From the NCBI GenBank assembly GCA_024641705.1, contig JAHECO010000014.1, forward strand, positions 25,251 through 89,250: 64,000 nt of DNA, written 5' to 3'. The position numbers were made by a program, and so were the translations under genes. This document shows, piece by piece, positions 27,602 through 35,971 of this stretch. Under the pieces are notes generated by a model. It was not told the origin of the DNA and made no database searches. It was given only the letters and a program-made list of their open reading frames with translations. This DNA is from Candidatus Kryptoniota bacterium. Its GTDB lineage: Bacteria > Bacteroidota > Ignavibacteria > Kryptoniales > JAKASW01. How positions within the stretch are numbered: the stretch's first letter is position 1; each line of letters opens with the position of its first letter.

Positions 27602-28945
27602 ATGCCGGGCCGTCGGATTCGCGGTTTCCCGATGATGTTTCCGGGATTACCTGTCATCCTTTTCCTCATCCTGGCAGTTTCACTCGGGCCGGAAGAGGCG
27701 CGCGCCCAGATGGTGAGCGGAAGGTTCATGACAAGCTTTTACTCATTTCAACAGTATGATACGTCGAACACCGCCAAGATGAGCTTGAGGGGGTTCGAGG
27801 CAATGCAGCTTAATTTCGGTGCAGGGAACTACCAGCTGCATACCTACCTCCTTGCGACCAACGACTTCATAACGAAGCAGCCGAACGATCCTTTGCTGCG
27901 AGCGGCCAATCTGTATTTTGAGGCGAGGAAGATCGGCAATATCGTTAACCTCAAGCTCGGGAGACAGCCCGTCTTTTCACGCGTCGGGGTTTCCTCTTTC
28001 GACGGCCTCAGTGCCGACGCGAAATTCCTCGACGACAAGATCTCTCTCGTGGCTTTCGGCGGTGCGCTCCCTCCGATGAACGAGAAACTGGAATTGAACT
28101 CCAACCTCAAGGACAACATGCTCTACGGGGCGCAGGCATACTACTCTCCCTTCGACAACTTCCGTATCGGAGGCGCCTACGTCAACAAGAGCTTCAAGCC
28201 GCCGAGCTATTACACTTACAGACTAACAGAATTGCATACGAACCCCGGTATCCAGGACAGCATCCTGATTGATCCGTCCGCCATCGCGAACCAGTTCGTG
28301 TCGGGGGACCTCTTCTACTACACCGACAGGATCTCCGGATACTTCAGGCTCGATTACGATCTGAATTTCTACCAAATCAACAGGACGGAAGTCTCGTTCA
28401 GGTATTCTCCTTTCCGCTCCTTCTCTGCGAATGTCGGGTATTTTCACCGCGATTCGCGCCTTCCTTACAACTCTATATTCTCTGTGTTCGATCACAGCGG
28501 CACTGACGAATTTGACCTCGGCGCGAACTACATGTTCACCGAGGACATCAGCGCCTTCGGATCGTACAGCAGGATATTCTACACGGGAGATAATTCGAAC
28601 CAGTTCACTATAGGCACGAACGTCTACCTCTTCTCTGTGAGCTTCTCCCACAACGACGGTTTTGCGGGAAATCTGAACGGCGTAAATGCCCAGTTCATCT
28701 ATCCGTTCATGGATCGGAAATTCGTGCTGATAGCATCTGCATCGGCAACGAATTACAAGATATTGCAGCAACTCTCATCCTCGAACAGGCTGTACAGCGG
28801 TTCGCTGGGACTGACTTACCGCCCCATAAACCTGCTGTCGATCAGCCTGCAGGGACAATACTACCAGGACCCCGTGTATAAGAACGACTTCCGTGGGTAT
28901 CTGCAGGTGAGCTACTACTTTTTCAAAAACTTCAGTTCGAACTGA
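27602..28945 (+). CDS. Outer-membrane beta-barrel (porin-like), candidate conduit partner
   Basis: About 447 residues: a signal peptide (cut after EARAQ near 36) and then a run of alternating amphipathic strands with many aromatic residues, ending in an aromatic strand (QVSYYFFKNF). No CXXC or haem motif is present. The start at ATG 27602 has GGAAG before it; an upstream GTG-type frame start at 27467 would put 45 hydrophilic residues before the signal peptide. Set between cytochrome genes and with no transporter context, it may be the barrel that holds a cytochrome through the outer membrane. Sequence similarity to MtrB or Geobacter OmbB cannot be judged here. Confidence 0.7.
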   Translation: MPGRRIRGFPMMFPGLPVILFLILAVSLGPEEARAQMVSGRFMTSFYSFQQYDTSNTAKMSLRGFEAMQLNFGAGNYQLHTYLLATNDFITKQPNDPLLRAANLYFEARKIGNIVNLKLGRQPVFSRVGVSSFDGLSADAKFLDDKISLVAFGGALPPMNEKLELNSNLKDNMLYGAQAYYSPFDNFRIGGAYVNKSFKPPSYYTYRLTELHTNPGIQDSILIDPSAIANQFVSGDLFYYTDRISGYFRLDYDLNFYQINRTEVSFRYSPFRSFSANVGYFHRDSRLPYNSIFSVFDHSGTDEFDLGANYMFTEDISAFGSYSRIFYTGDNSNQFTIGTNVYLFSVSFSHNDGFAGNLNGVNAQFIYPFMDRKFVLIASASATNYKILQQLSSSNRLYSGSLGLTYRPINLLSISLQGQYYQDPVYKNDFRGYLQVSYYFFKNFSSN

Positions 28946-28956
28946 CGGAGGCGCAG

Positions 28957-30219
28957 ATGAAAACGATAAGACTCTTCGGATTTGTCGGCTTGGCGGCGCT
29001 TCTGTCGATCTCGACGCTCTTCGCGAGCAAGGATGCCCCGAAGCCCGATAACTCGAAACTCATAAAATTTTCGCATACGAAACACATCAACGACGTCGGG
29101 GCGGCGTGCGCGGACTGCCATACCGCCGTCACCACAAGCACGGACGTCACAGAGTACCTGATCCCGACTATGCAGACGTGCTACACCTGTCATGATCAGT
29201 CGTCGACCAAGTGCGAATTCTGTCACACTTCTGCGGACAGCACAACCTACCAGAAGCTTACTCAAATTCCCGGTCCCGTATATTTCTCGCATAAACAACA
29301 CGCAGGTACACTGAAGCTGAAGTGCGAGACCTGCCATCAGGGAATCGACAAGGTCGCCTATGCGGAGGATGCTCCCAACAATGGGCTTCCGAAGATGGAG
29401 CAGTGCGTCGTGTGCCACGGGCAGGGAGAGACAAATTTCAGCACTGAGAACGTGTCCCACCCGATCACCGCTGCACCGGGCGCGTGTGAAAATTGCCACA
29501 GAGACCTTGTGAACCTGGTGCCTGAGTCCCACAAGGAAGTGGGATGGATGAAAGAGCACAAGAACTTCGTCAACATGAGCGGTCCGCAGAACGATTGCAA
29601 ATCGTGTCATACTCCGGCCACATGTCAGGAATGCCACGATGCGTCGAATCTGGCGAAGGACCTGACGCCGGGTCAGTTGTACGTACCGTCGACACCGTCG
29701 CTGTCACCCCTCACGACGCATAAGAACCTGACCATCAATAAGGTTCATCCCGACAACTTCCGGTTCACGCATTCCATTGCCGCGAAGGGACGCGAAAGCA
29801 CGTGCTACACTTGTCACGACGAGCGCACGTTCTGCGTGCAATGTCATAATTCCGAGGCCAACGGAGCTTTGATAAAGCCCGTCTGGCACGACGGCGGCGG
29901 GTTCGTGACCAACGGCGTCGGAAGCGGAGGCGGAAGACATGCGCAGTATGCCAGGAAGGATATCGAGAGCTGTGCAAGCTGCCACGACGTACAGGGCGGC
30001 GATCCGGTCTGCATAACCTGTCATACCGATCCTGACGGGGTTCAGCACGACGACCCGCGCACTCACCCCGCGATGTTTATGCATGACGTTCACGGGAGCT
30101 GGCACACCGATCTCGGTGCGGTCTGTTATACATGTCATACCGATCCCAACGCCCATCCGGGCGGCAAGCCGGGCATCGGCTTCTGCGGTTATTGTCACGG
30201 CAGCAATCCGGGAGACTGA
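28957..30219 (+). CDS. 14-haem c-type cytochrome, exported
   Basis: A 420-residue protein with a signal peptide (about 1-24) and 14 CXXCH motifs spread over the whole chain. Extra histidines in FSHTKHI, YFSHKQH, FTHSIA and FMHDVHG look like distal axial ligands, so most haems are probably bis-His. There is no membrane helix after the signal. It starts 11 bases after the barrel gene and is followed within two bases by a lipoprotein cytochrome. This gene triplet fits an outer-membrane electron conduit; a soluble periplasmic role is the alternative. Confidence 0.87.
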   Translation: MKTIRLFGFVGLAALLSISTLFASKDAPKPDNSKLIKFSHTKHINDVGAACADCHTAVTTSTDVTEYLIPTMQTCYTCHDQSSTKCEFCHTSADSTTYQKLTQIPGPVYFSHKQHAGTLKLKCETCHQGIDKVAYAEDAPNNGLPKMEQCVVCHGQGETNFSTENVSHPITAAPGACENCHRDLVNLVPESHKEVGWMKEHKNFVNMSGPQNDCKSCHTPATCQECHDASNLAKDLTPGQLYVPSTPSLSPLTTHKNLTINKVHPDNFRFTHSIAAKGRESTCYTCHDERTFCVQCHNSEANGALIKPVWHDGGGFVTNGVGSGGGRHAQYARKDIESCASCHDVQGGDPVCITCHTDPDGVQHDDPRTHPAMFMHDVHGSWHTDLGAVCYTCHTDPNAHPGGKPGIGFCGYCHGSNPGD

Positions 30220-30221
30220 AG

Positions 30222-30911
30222 ATGAAAACATACATTGGATTAGTTTTGATAGTTGCTGCTGGTCTCGTCTTCGCGTCATGCAGCAAATTACAGAGCGATA
30301 ATGTGCTCGCCACAGCCAACTGCAGCTCCTGCCACGGCAGCGTGATGAGCCCGGCACCCCCGCCCGATCCGGCGGGCAATACAAGTACGTCGACTCCCAC
30401 CGTTGGCGCGCACCAGGTACACCTCAACGGCAGCGCGTTCGCGTCGAAGGTGGCGTGCTCTTCGTGCCACGTGGTGCCGCAGTCTGCGGGGCCGGGAATC
30501 CATCCCGACGGTCCCGGAAGCGGAAACATCGTGATGTTCGCAGGTGTTGCTCTTACTGAGACAAACACGCCAGGTACGCGCTTCTACGACAGCTCTCTGC
30601 CAACCGTGGTACCGCAGCCCACCTTCAATACCCAGACGCTGAAGTGCCAGAATACTTATTGCCACGGCAACTTCAAAGGTGGAAACAACTTCAGCCCGAC
30701 CTGGACTGTGGTGAATTCCAGTCAGGATTCATGCGGAAGCTGTCACGGTCTTCCTCCTGACGATGCGACCCATCAGGGAAAGGGGATAACACTGCAAACC
30801 TGCTATTACTGCCACACTCCGATGATCGGAGCAAACGGCGTCATACTGGATGATTCGCTGCACGTCAACGGGTCGCTTGAGTTGTATGGAAAGACCGTAA
30901 CATCGTGGTAA
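30222..30911 (+). CDS. Five-haem lipoprotein cytochrome with a CX4CH haem site
   Basis: A 229-residue lipoprotein: the signal peptide ends in a lipobox FASC (Cys at about 20). Haem motifs are CSSCH, CSSCH, CQNTYCH (CX4CH), CGSCH and CYYCH. The CxxxxCH site with AHQVHLNGS and GLPPDDATHQG segments resembles the Geobacter-type CxxxxCH/CxxCH repeat cytochromes. Lipid anchoring, probably at the outer membrane, would place it at the outer end of the electron chain. The start directly follows the 14-haem gene, and a strong terminator lies 60 bases downstream. Confidence 0.85.
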   Translation: MKTYIGLVLIVAAGLVFASCSKLQSDNVLATANCSSCHGSVMSPAPPPDPAGNTSTSTPTVGAHQVHLNGSAFASKVACSSCHVVPQSAGPGIHPDGPGSGNIVMFAGVALTETNTPGTRFYDSSLPTVVPQPTFNTQTLKCQNTYCHGNFKGGNNFSPTWTVVNSSQDSCGSCHGLPPDDATHQGKGITLQTCYYCHTPMIGANGVILDDSLHVNGSLELYGKTVTSW

Positions 30912-30973
30912 CGCCGCTGTTGCACGTGGATCTCGCGGCCGAGCCGATCTAAGTGCCAGTGTAACTCAGAGTC

Positions 30974-31013
30974 AGCCAGGGACGTTGCTATTCATCGTCC
31001 CTGGCTTTTTTTT
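30974..31013 (+). terminator. Strong rho-independent terminator of the cytochrome cluster
   Basis: An 11-base perfect stem (AGCCAGGGACG with CGTCCCTGGCT) and an 11-base loop are followed by eight T residues. It closes the cluster after the five-haem lipoprotein gene. Confidence 0.88.
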
Positions 31014-31085
31014 CGAAACCAGCCGACGCGCTGCACGTCCGGTGAAGATCCAGAACCCAAGAGAGCTGGAGAAGGCCATAGGTCT

Positions 31086-31335
31086 GGATTCTTCACCACG
31101 CTGCGCGTGGTTCAGAATGACTTGTTTCAATTGGTATACAAAGAGCCTCAATTGTCATTCTGAGGAGTCCGGCCGCCCTGCGGACGGACGACGAAGAATC
31201 CAGAAATCGTGCCGAAGGCAGATTCGCCTTCGGCGAAAATCCAGATTTGCAGGACTGATCGTGTCTTTCGGAAGTTCATTCTTCGCCCCGCTTGAGGTTA
31301 CCCCGCGTTCGGCGGGGCGGGTCTCAAAATGACAG
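31086..31335. repeat. Cluster of REP-like palindromic units
   Basis: The 30912-31472 gap holds no gene apart from the terminator and this repeat cluster. A unit of the form GGATTCTTC...TTCAGAATGAC (31086-31121) is followed by an inverted one, GTCATTCTGA...GAAGAATCC (31154-31201), and by a degraded third unit (about 31280-31335) around a GC-rich palindrome. The same end motifs are found in the 130-bp elements at 18.2 and 35.0 kb, but the middle parts differ. Two further local hairpins (CCGAAGGC...GCCTTCGG type) lie at about 31213-31236. Confidence 0.65.
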
Positions 31336-31386
31336 AGAGGGGGAGCGATGTCGGGATTGCGGACAAATCAGGACATTACTCCGCCT

Positions 31387-31414
31387 TTGCATTATTGGAA
31401 GGCATTGGTATATT
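31387..31414 (+). promoter_or_regulatory. Sigma70-type promoter for the HAD phosphatase gene
   Basis: TTGCAT (31387-31392) and TATATT (31409-31414) are 16 bases apart, giving a start near 31421 and a leader of about 50 bases. Confidence 0.5.
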
Positions 31415-31472
31415 TTAGAAATCAAATTAAACCACTCACGACCGTTCTGAGCGAAACCAACGGAATCGACTA

Positions 31473-32267
31473 TTGAAGAAACTTGATGAGATAAAAGGCT
31501 GGCTCATTGACCTTAACGGCACGGTTCACGTTGGAGATGTACTTGTTCCCGGCGCGGCCGAATTTATCCGGTGGTTGAGAAAGACACACCGGTATTTTCG
31601 TCTTGTCTCAAGCACGACGACCCTCTCCCGGCGTCAGATTGCAGAAAAGATCTCCACTCTCGGAATCGATGTCAGACCTTCTGAAGTTTTCACGGCCTCT
31701 TCTGCGGTGGCGGAGTTGCTCAGGAGCTTCGACGGCATGAAGTGCTACCTTCTCGTGTCGAAGACTGTCCTGGAGGAGTTTGACGGCATCGAGATATCGG
31801 AAACAAACCCGGATTACGTTGTCCTGGGCGACATTGGTGAAGAGATGGACTACAGGAAGCTCAACAAGATATTCCGTCTCGTGATGGGGGGTGCGGAGTT
31901 GATCGCTCTCCAGAAAAACAAGTTCTTTCGGGATGCCAACGGTCTCCAGATCGACACGGGCGCATTCGTCGCGGCGCTCGAATATGCCTCCGGGAAGCAG
32001 GCGAAGATTATCGGAAAGCCGTCCCGACAGTTCTTCAACCTTGCGGTGCACGATATCCGGGTTGAGGCAGGACAGCGGTGGCTCTCCGCCGACTTCGCTA
32101 TCGTGGGCGACGATGTGGAAGCTGACATCAAAGGCGCCCTCGATGCCGGCCTTGTGGGCGTCCTGGTGAAGACCGGGAAGTTCAACAACTCTTACAGCGA
32201 GCATTACGGCATTGTACCCGATTTCACTTTCGATTCGATTAAGGAGCTCGGAGACCGGCTAGGCTGA
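31473..32267 (+). CDS. HAD-superfamily phosphatase, HDHD2/LHPP/NagD-like
   Basis: A 264-residue HAD hydrolase with a C2-type cap. Motif I reads LIDLNGTVHVGD, so the acid/base position of the usual DxD is Asn; human HDHD2 has Ser at that place and is otherwise similarly built. Motif II is VSSTTT, the motif III lysine is in IIGKPSRQFF, and motif IV is IVGDDVEADIKGA. Segments such as FVAALEYASGKQAKIIGKP and GVLVKTGKF match the HDHD2 pattern. The start is TTG at 31473 without a clear Shine-Dalgarno sequence, so the start is tentative. Substrate unknown. Confidence 0.8.
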   Translation: MKKLDEIKGWLIDLNGTVHVGDVLVPGAAEFIRWLRKTHRYFRLVSSTTTLSRRQIAEKISTLGIDVRPSEVFTASSAVAELLRSFDGMKCYLLVSKTVLEEFDGIEISETNPDYVVLGDIGEEMDYRKLNKIFRLVMGGAELIALQKNKFFRDANGLQIDTGAFVAALEYASGKQAKIIGKPSRQFFNLAVHDIRVEAGQRWLSADFAIVGDDVEADIKGALDAGLVGVLVKTGKFNNSYSEHYGIVPDFTFDSIKELGDRLG

Positions 32268-32327
32268 CCCCCTTGGCCGCGGGATGCGGCACGCGTGCGG
32301 TATGGTTCTGTTTGCCGCCGGGGATGA

Positions 32328-32356
32328 TTGAAACTCTTTTGAACTAAGGATAACTT
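32328..32356 (+). promoter_or_regulatory. Possible promoter of upp
   Basis: TTGAAA (32328-32333) and TAACTT (32351-32356) are 17 bases apart. The -10 box ends seven bases before the ATG at 32364, so the leader would be extremely short. Confidence 0.35.
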
Positions 32357-32363
32357 CATCGGA

Positions 32364-32996
32364 ATGAATATGAAAAATCTCCACGTGATCGAACATCCCC
32401 TGATAAAGCGGGACATAAGCATTCTCCGCGACAAATCTACAGCAAGCGAGGACTTCCGAATCGTTCTCAAGCGGCTCACTTCGCTGATGGTTTATGAAGT
32501 GACCCGGGACCTGAAGCTCCACTCACGTGCGCTGGAGACGCCTCTTGAAAAGACGGAGGGCTTCACGACTGCCGACGAGGTGATACTCGTCCCGGTCCTG
32601 CGTGCGGGTTTGGGTATGGTGGAGGCCTACCTTGCGTTCATACCGGATGCCAAAGTGGGACACATCGGGTTATACCGTGACGAAACCACGCTCAAGCCGG
32701 TCGACTATTACGCCAAGTTCCCGCCCAACCTTTCGAACAGCGTCGTAATTCTTGTAGACCCGATGCTGGCCACGGGCGGCAGCGCCTCGGCCGCGATACG
32801 ATACCTGAAGGACAAGGAAGCAAAGAACATCCGGCTGAACTGTGTAGTCGCAGCGCCGGAAGGTGTTGCGCTGCTCGAAAAGGAACACCCAGACGTCAGG
32901 GTGTTTGCGGCCGTGCTCGACAGGGAATTGAACGATCGCGGTTACATCGTTCCCGGGCTGGGCGATGCGGGAGATAGAATATTCGGAACCGTGTGA
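32364..32996 (+). CDS. upp: Uracil phosphoribosyltransferase
   Basis: A 210-residue salvage enzyme making UMP from uracil and PRPP. The PRPP-binding loop is VVILVDPMLATGGSASAA, the PPi loop region is VPVLRAGLGMVEA, and the C-terminal uracil-binding hood is GYIVPGLGDAGDRIFGT, all as in Upp. Length is normal. ATG 32364 is followed by a second ATG two codons later; either could be used. It stands alone between the HAD phosphatase and a convergent VIT-family gene. Confidence 0.93.
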   Translation: MNMKNLHVIEHPLIKRDISILRDKSTASEDFRIVLKRLTSLMVYEVTRDLKLHSRALETPLEKTEGFTTADEVILVPVLRAGLGMVEAYLAFIPDAKVGHIGLYRDETTLKPVDYYAKFPPNLSNSVVILVDPMLATGGSASAAIRYLKDKEAKNIRLNCVVAAPEGVALLEKEHPDVRVFAAVLDRELNDRGYIVPGLGDAGDRIFGTV

Positions 32997-33079
32997 ACGG
33001 TTAAACACCTGCTGCTGCGCAGCCTACAAGTAGATTCTCTAAATCGAATATTTCCCCGGTGCAGTGAGAAAGGCTCCTG

Positions 33080-33817
33080 TTAGCCGGCGAATAGTCTTCC
33101 CGCGATAAATGTTGCCGCCGCCGCAAGGCCGCCGATCGCCATGCTTTCCAGACCGCTCCGCCAGGTGTTCTTACCGGTCACCACTGTCTTGGCGGCACCC
33201 ACTCCAAAAAGAACCGATAAGGTCAGGACTGCGCTCGCTATCAGGCCGGTCGAAGGCTGCATGAACAGGTACGGGATAATCGGCATCAGCGCTCCGAAGG
33301 CGTAGGCCCCTCCCGTGGCTATGCCTGATTTCATCGGCGAGACGGTCTGGTCCAGAGAAAGACCGAGTTCTTCCTGCATCATGATATCTACCCATCGATC
33401 CTTGTCCGACGTTATGTGAGAGATTATCCTGTCGAGCATTTCCCCCTTGAACCCCTTCGCTTCGTATATCTCCCTGATCTCCTGTCTTTCTACCTCGGGA
33501 AAGTTGTCCACCTCGTAGCCTTCACGGTTCATTTCACCGCGGTAATACTCTATCTGGGATTTGGTGGAAAGGTATGCTCCGAGCGCCATCGAGATGGTTC
33601 CGCCGATCAGTTCGGCGAGGCCCGCAATGAGGATCACCTTGCTCTGCACCCCCGCGCCGTTGACACCGGATGCCACGGCGAAGGCCGCAACGAGGCCGTC
33701 ATTTGCCCCGAAAACAAGCTCTCTGACAATACTCCCGCCCGGGATATGGACAGCTTCCGTGTGCGAGCCGGTGTCCTTGCTGCTTAGAATTCTTCCTCTC
33801 CATGACCATTTTGCCAT
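33080..33817 (-). CDS. VIT1/CCC1 family iron/manganese transporter
   Basis: A 245-residue membrane protein of the vacuolar iron transporter family. The first helix carries ELVFGANDGLVAAFAVASGV, a hallmark with metal-binding residues, and the second GLAELIGGTISMALGAYLSTKSQ. A central cytoplasmic segment rich in Glu (about 95-165; EVERQEIREIYEAKGF) matches the metal-binding domain that sits between helices 2 and 3, followed by three more helices. ATG 33817 has AAAGGA before it; the longer frame from 33862 is less likely. Metal export or storage fits a cell that makes many haem proteins, but that link is inference. Confidence 0.85.
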   Translation of the reverse strand: MAKWSWRGRILSSKDTGSHTEAVHIPGGSIVRELVFGANDGLVAAFAVASGVNGAGVQSKVILIAGLAELIGGTISMALGAYLSTKSQIEYYRGEMNREGYEVDNFPEVERQEIREIYEAKGFKGEMLDRIISHITSDKDRWVDIMMQEELGLSLDQTVSPMKSGIATGGAYAFGALMPIIPYLFMQPSTGLIASAVLTLSVLFGVGAAKTVVTGKNTWRSGLESMAIGGLAAAATFIAGRLFAG

Positions 33818-33970
33818 CACAAATCCTTTTTTGAAATTTATTACCAAAAATTCATTTAGCAAACTTCAAATAGATGCTTGCGTTGATTTATGGCCCCTAT
33901 TTGGGCCGCCCGTGCGGGTGGCAGGTCAGAGGCAGGGTAGCGCCTTTTTCACGCGGAATTTGGCTTTACC

Positions 33971-33999
33971 TTGACTGGTTTAGGCCCATTTGCTATATT
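33971..33999 (+). promoter_or_regulatory. Sigma70-type promoter of the rplM-rpsI operon
   Basis: TTGACT (33971-33976) and TATATT (33994-33999) are exactly 17 bases apart, identical in both boxes and in spacing to the promoter at 3973-4001. The predicted start is near 34006, about 18 bases before the TTG start of rplM. Confidence 0.75.
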
Positions 34000-34023
34000 A
34001 CTAGGCAAAATTCGGAGAAAGAA

Positions 34024-34464
34024 TTGTCAGCTGAATATTTAACGAAGAGCTTCAAGAAAGAGGACGTGCAACAGAAGTGGTACGTCGTCGATGCGAACGG
34101 GAAGACTCTCGGAAGGCTCGCAACCAAGATAGCGAGCATGCTCCGGGGGAAGAACAGTTCCAGATTCACGCCGCACAACGACACCGGCGATTTCGTCGTG
34201 GTTGTCAATGCCGGCAAGGTGAAGGTAACGGGTAAGAAGGCCGATACGAAGGTCTATTTCCACTACACCGGATACCCGGGCGGGGCAACCTACGTGAAAT
34301 ACAAGGAGCTGATCGAGAAGAAGCCCGAGGTTGTCATTGAGCACGCGGTGAAGGGGATGCTTCCCAAGAATCGTCTGGGCGCGCGCCTCTTCATGAAACT
34401 GAAAGTCTATGCCGGATCGGAGCATCCGCACGCGGCGCAGAAGCCGACAGTAATTGAAATATAA
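34024..34464 (+). CDS. rplM: 50S ribosomal protein L13
   Basis: A 146-residue L13 with the family's [19 protein letters not shown] start and the [21 protein letters not shown] signature. The start is TTG at 34024, six bases after GGAG; there is no usable ATG, and earlier in-frame codons lie upstream of the promoter -10. It is followed at once by rpsI, the usual pair. Confidence 0.95.
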   Translation: MSAEYLTKSFKKEDVQQKWYVVDANGKTLGRLATKIASMLRGKNSSRFTPHNDTGDFVVVVNAGKVKVTGKKADTKVYFHYTGYPGGATYVKYKELIEKKPEVVIEHAVKGMLPKNRLGARLFMKLKVYAGSEHPHAAQKPTVIEI

Positions 34465-34476
34465 TCAGGAGTTTTG

Positions 34477-34875
34477 ATGGCATCGGTACATAATGCAAAT
34501 GTTGCCGTAGGAAGAAGGAAGACTTCCACCGCGAGAGCGAAACTCGTTCCCGGAACGGGAAAGATATTTGTCAACGATCAGCCGCACTTCGAGTATTTCC
34601 CGGTTGTGTCGGTGCAGAACGAGCTCTTCAGGCCGTTCGAGGCGACCGAGACGCAGGGTAAGTACGATGTGTACGCGATCGTGGACGGCGGAGGATTGTC
34701 GGGCCAGGCAGGTGCGCTGAAGCTCGCGATAGCGAGAGCCCTTCTGAAGGAAGGGGAGGAAATGCGCCCGCGGCTGCGCGCAGCCGGTGTGCTGACGCGT
34801 GACCCGAGGATGGTGGAAAGAAAGAAGTACGGCCGCAAGAAAGCCCGCAAAGCTTTCCAGTGGACGAAGCGTTAA
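34477..34875 (+). CDS. rpsI: 30S ribosomal protein S9
   Basis: A 132-residue S9. The C-terminus ends in a basic tail ([15 protein letters not shown]) that reaches the P-site tRNA, and [15 protein letters not shown] and [19 protein letters not shown] are family signatures. ATG 34477 is preceded by AGGAG at five bases. The 330-base gap after it holds only a dispersed repeat and no terminator, so read-through to rpsB is possible. Confidence 0.95.
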   Translation: MASVHNANVAVGRRKTSTARAKLVPGTGKIFVNDQPHFEYFPVVSVQNELFRPFEATETQGKYDVYAIVDGGGLSGQAGALKLAIARALLKEGEEMRPRLRAAGVLTRDPRMVERKKYGRKKARKAFQWTKR

Positions 34876-34994
34876 TCATCCGTATCGCTTTTTCTTAGTG
34901 CCGTTAGGCAGTCGGTGCTTCATTGAAGAAACTGCCAAATGAATAAATAAGCATACTTTCCGGGTCGGCATGCTCGATCAAGACGAGCGCGACC

Positions 34995-35124
34995 CGAGGT
35001 TGTCCCAAAACAAGGAAAATGTCATTCTGAAGGAGCGGAGCGACTGAAGAATCCACTTATTCGTTCTGAAAAATGGATGCTTCACTTCGTTCAGCATGAC
35101 AGACAAGACTTTCTGGACAGCCTC
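34995..35124 (-). repeat. 130-bp dispersed REP/MITE-like element, copy B
   Basis: Reverse complement of 18194-18323, differing at one of 130 positions. It lies between rpsI and rpsB, genes that are normally adjacent in one operon, and its ends are imperfect inverted repeats (GAGGTTGTCCC and GAGGCTGTCC). The remainder of the 34876-35204 gap shows no gene and no recognisable promoter. Confidence 0.85.
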
Positions 35125-35204
35125 AATTTGCGCGGTGGTGTGGCGCCGAGGCGTCATTCCGTGCGAAAGCGAGGAAGGTAGAAGAAACAACCAAAGGAGC
35201 AACA

Positions 35205-35969
35205 ATGCCAAGAGTGACTGTAGAAACACTCCTCTCTTCGGGTGCCCATTTCGGACACCTCACACGCCGTTGGGATCCCAAAATGAAGCCCTACATCTTC
35301 ATGGAACGCAACGGTATTCATATCATAGATTTGCGACAGACGCAGCAGCTTCTCGAGGAGGCGTGCGACGCGATGGCAGCCCTGGCTGCGGAGGGAAAGA
35401 AGATTCTTTTCGTCGGCACCAAGAAGCAGGCGAGAGACATCATACGCCAGCAGGCTGAACGGGCGGGGGTTCATTACGTGACGGACCGCTGGCTCGGAGG
35501 CATGCTTACGAACTTCAGCACGATCCGGAAGAGCGTCCGCAGGCTGCAGCACATCGAGAAGATGGAGACCGACAACACGATCGAGAGCATGACGAAGAAA
35601 GAGGGACTCCATCTCGGAAGGGAAAAACAGAAGCTGGAGAAGATCCTTTCCGGCGTAAGGGAAATGAACAAACTTCCCGGAGCGATATTCGTCGTCGATA
35701 TCAAGAAAGAACATATCGCCATAAAAGAGGCTGAGAGGCTCGGTATACCGATCTTCGCCATGGTCGATACAAACTGCGACCCCGATCCGATAGATTACGT
35801 GATTCCCTCCAACGATGACGCGGTCAAGGCGATCGAAGTGATCACCACGGCCCTTACCGACGGATATATCGAGGGGAACCAGCGGGACCGCGAGACGAAA
35901 GTGGAAGCAATGATGGAACATTCCGCAGATGCGGCCAACCCGTCTGCCAAAGGAGAAAGCGGAAAGTAA
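35205..35969 (+). CDS. rpsB: 30S ribosomal protein S2
   Basis: A 254-residue S2 with typical segments: [59 protein letters not shown] and the nucleotide-fold-like end [13 protein letters not shown] helix ([13 protein letters not shown]). A short charged C-terminal tail follows. AAAGGAG lies five bases before the ATG. The gene is two bases from tsf. Confidence 0.95.
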   Translation: MPRVTVETLLSSGAHFGHLTRRWDPKMKPYIFMERNGIHIIDLRQTQQLLEEACDAMAALAAEGKKILFVGTKKQARDIIRQQAERAGVHYVTDRWLGGMLTNFSTIRKSVRRLQHIEKMETDNTIESMTKKEGLHLGREKQKLEKILSGVREMNKLPGAIFVVDIKKEHIAIKEAERLGIPIFAMVDTNCDPDPIDYVIPSNDDAVKAIEVITTALTDGYIEGNQRDRETKVEAMMEHSADAANPSAKGESGK

Positions 35970-35971
35970 AA

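Noticed and set aside
34978..35229. Short frame translating the 130-bp repeat (NEVKHP...SFRMT)
   Set aside because: Identical peptide arises from the repeat at 18.2 kb; it is a repeat artefact, not a gene.
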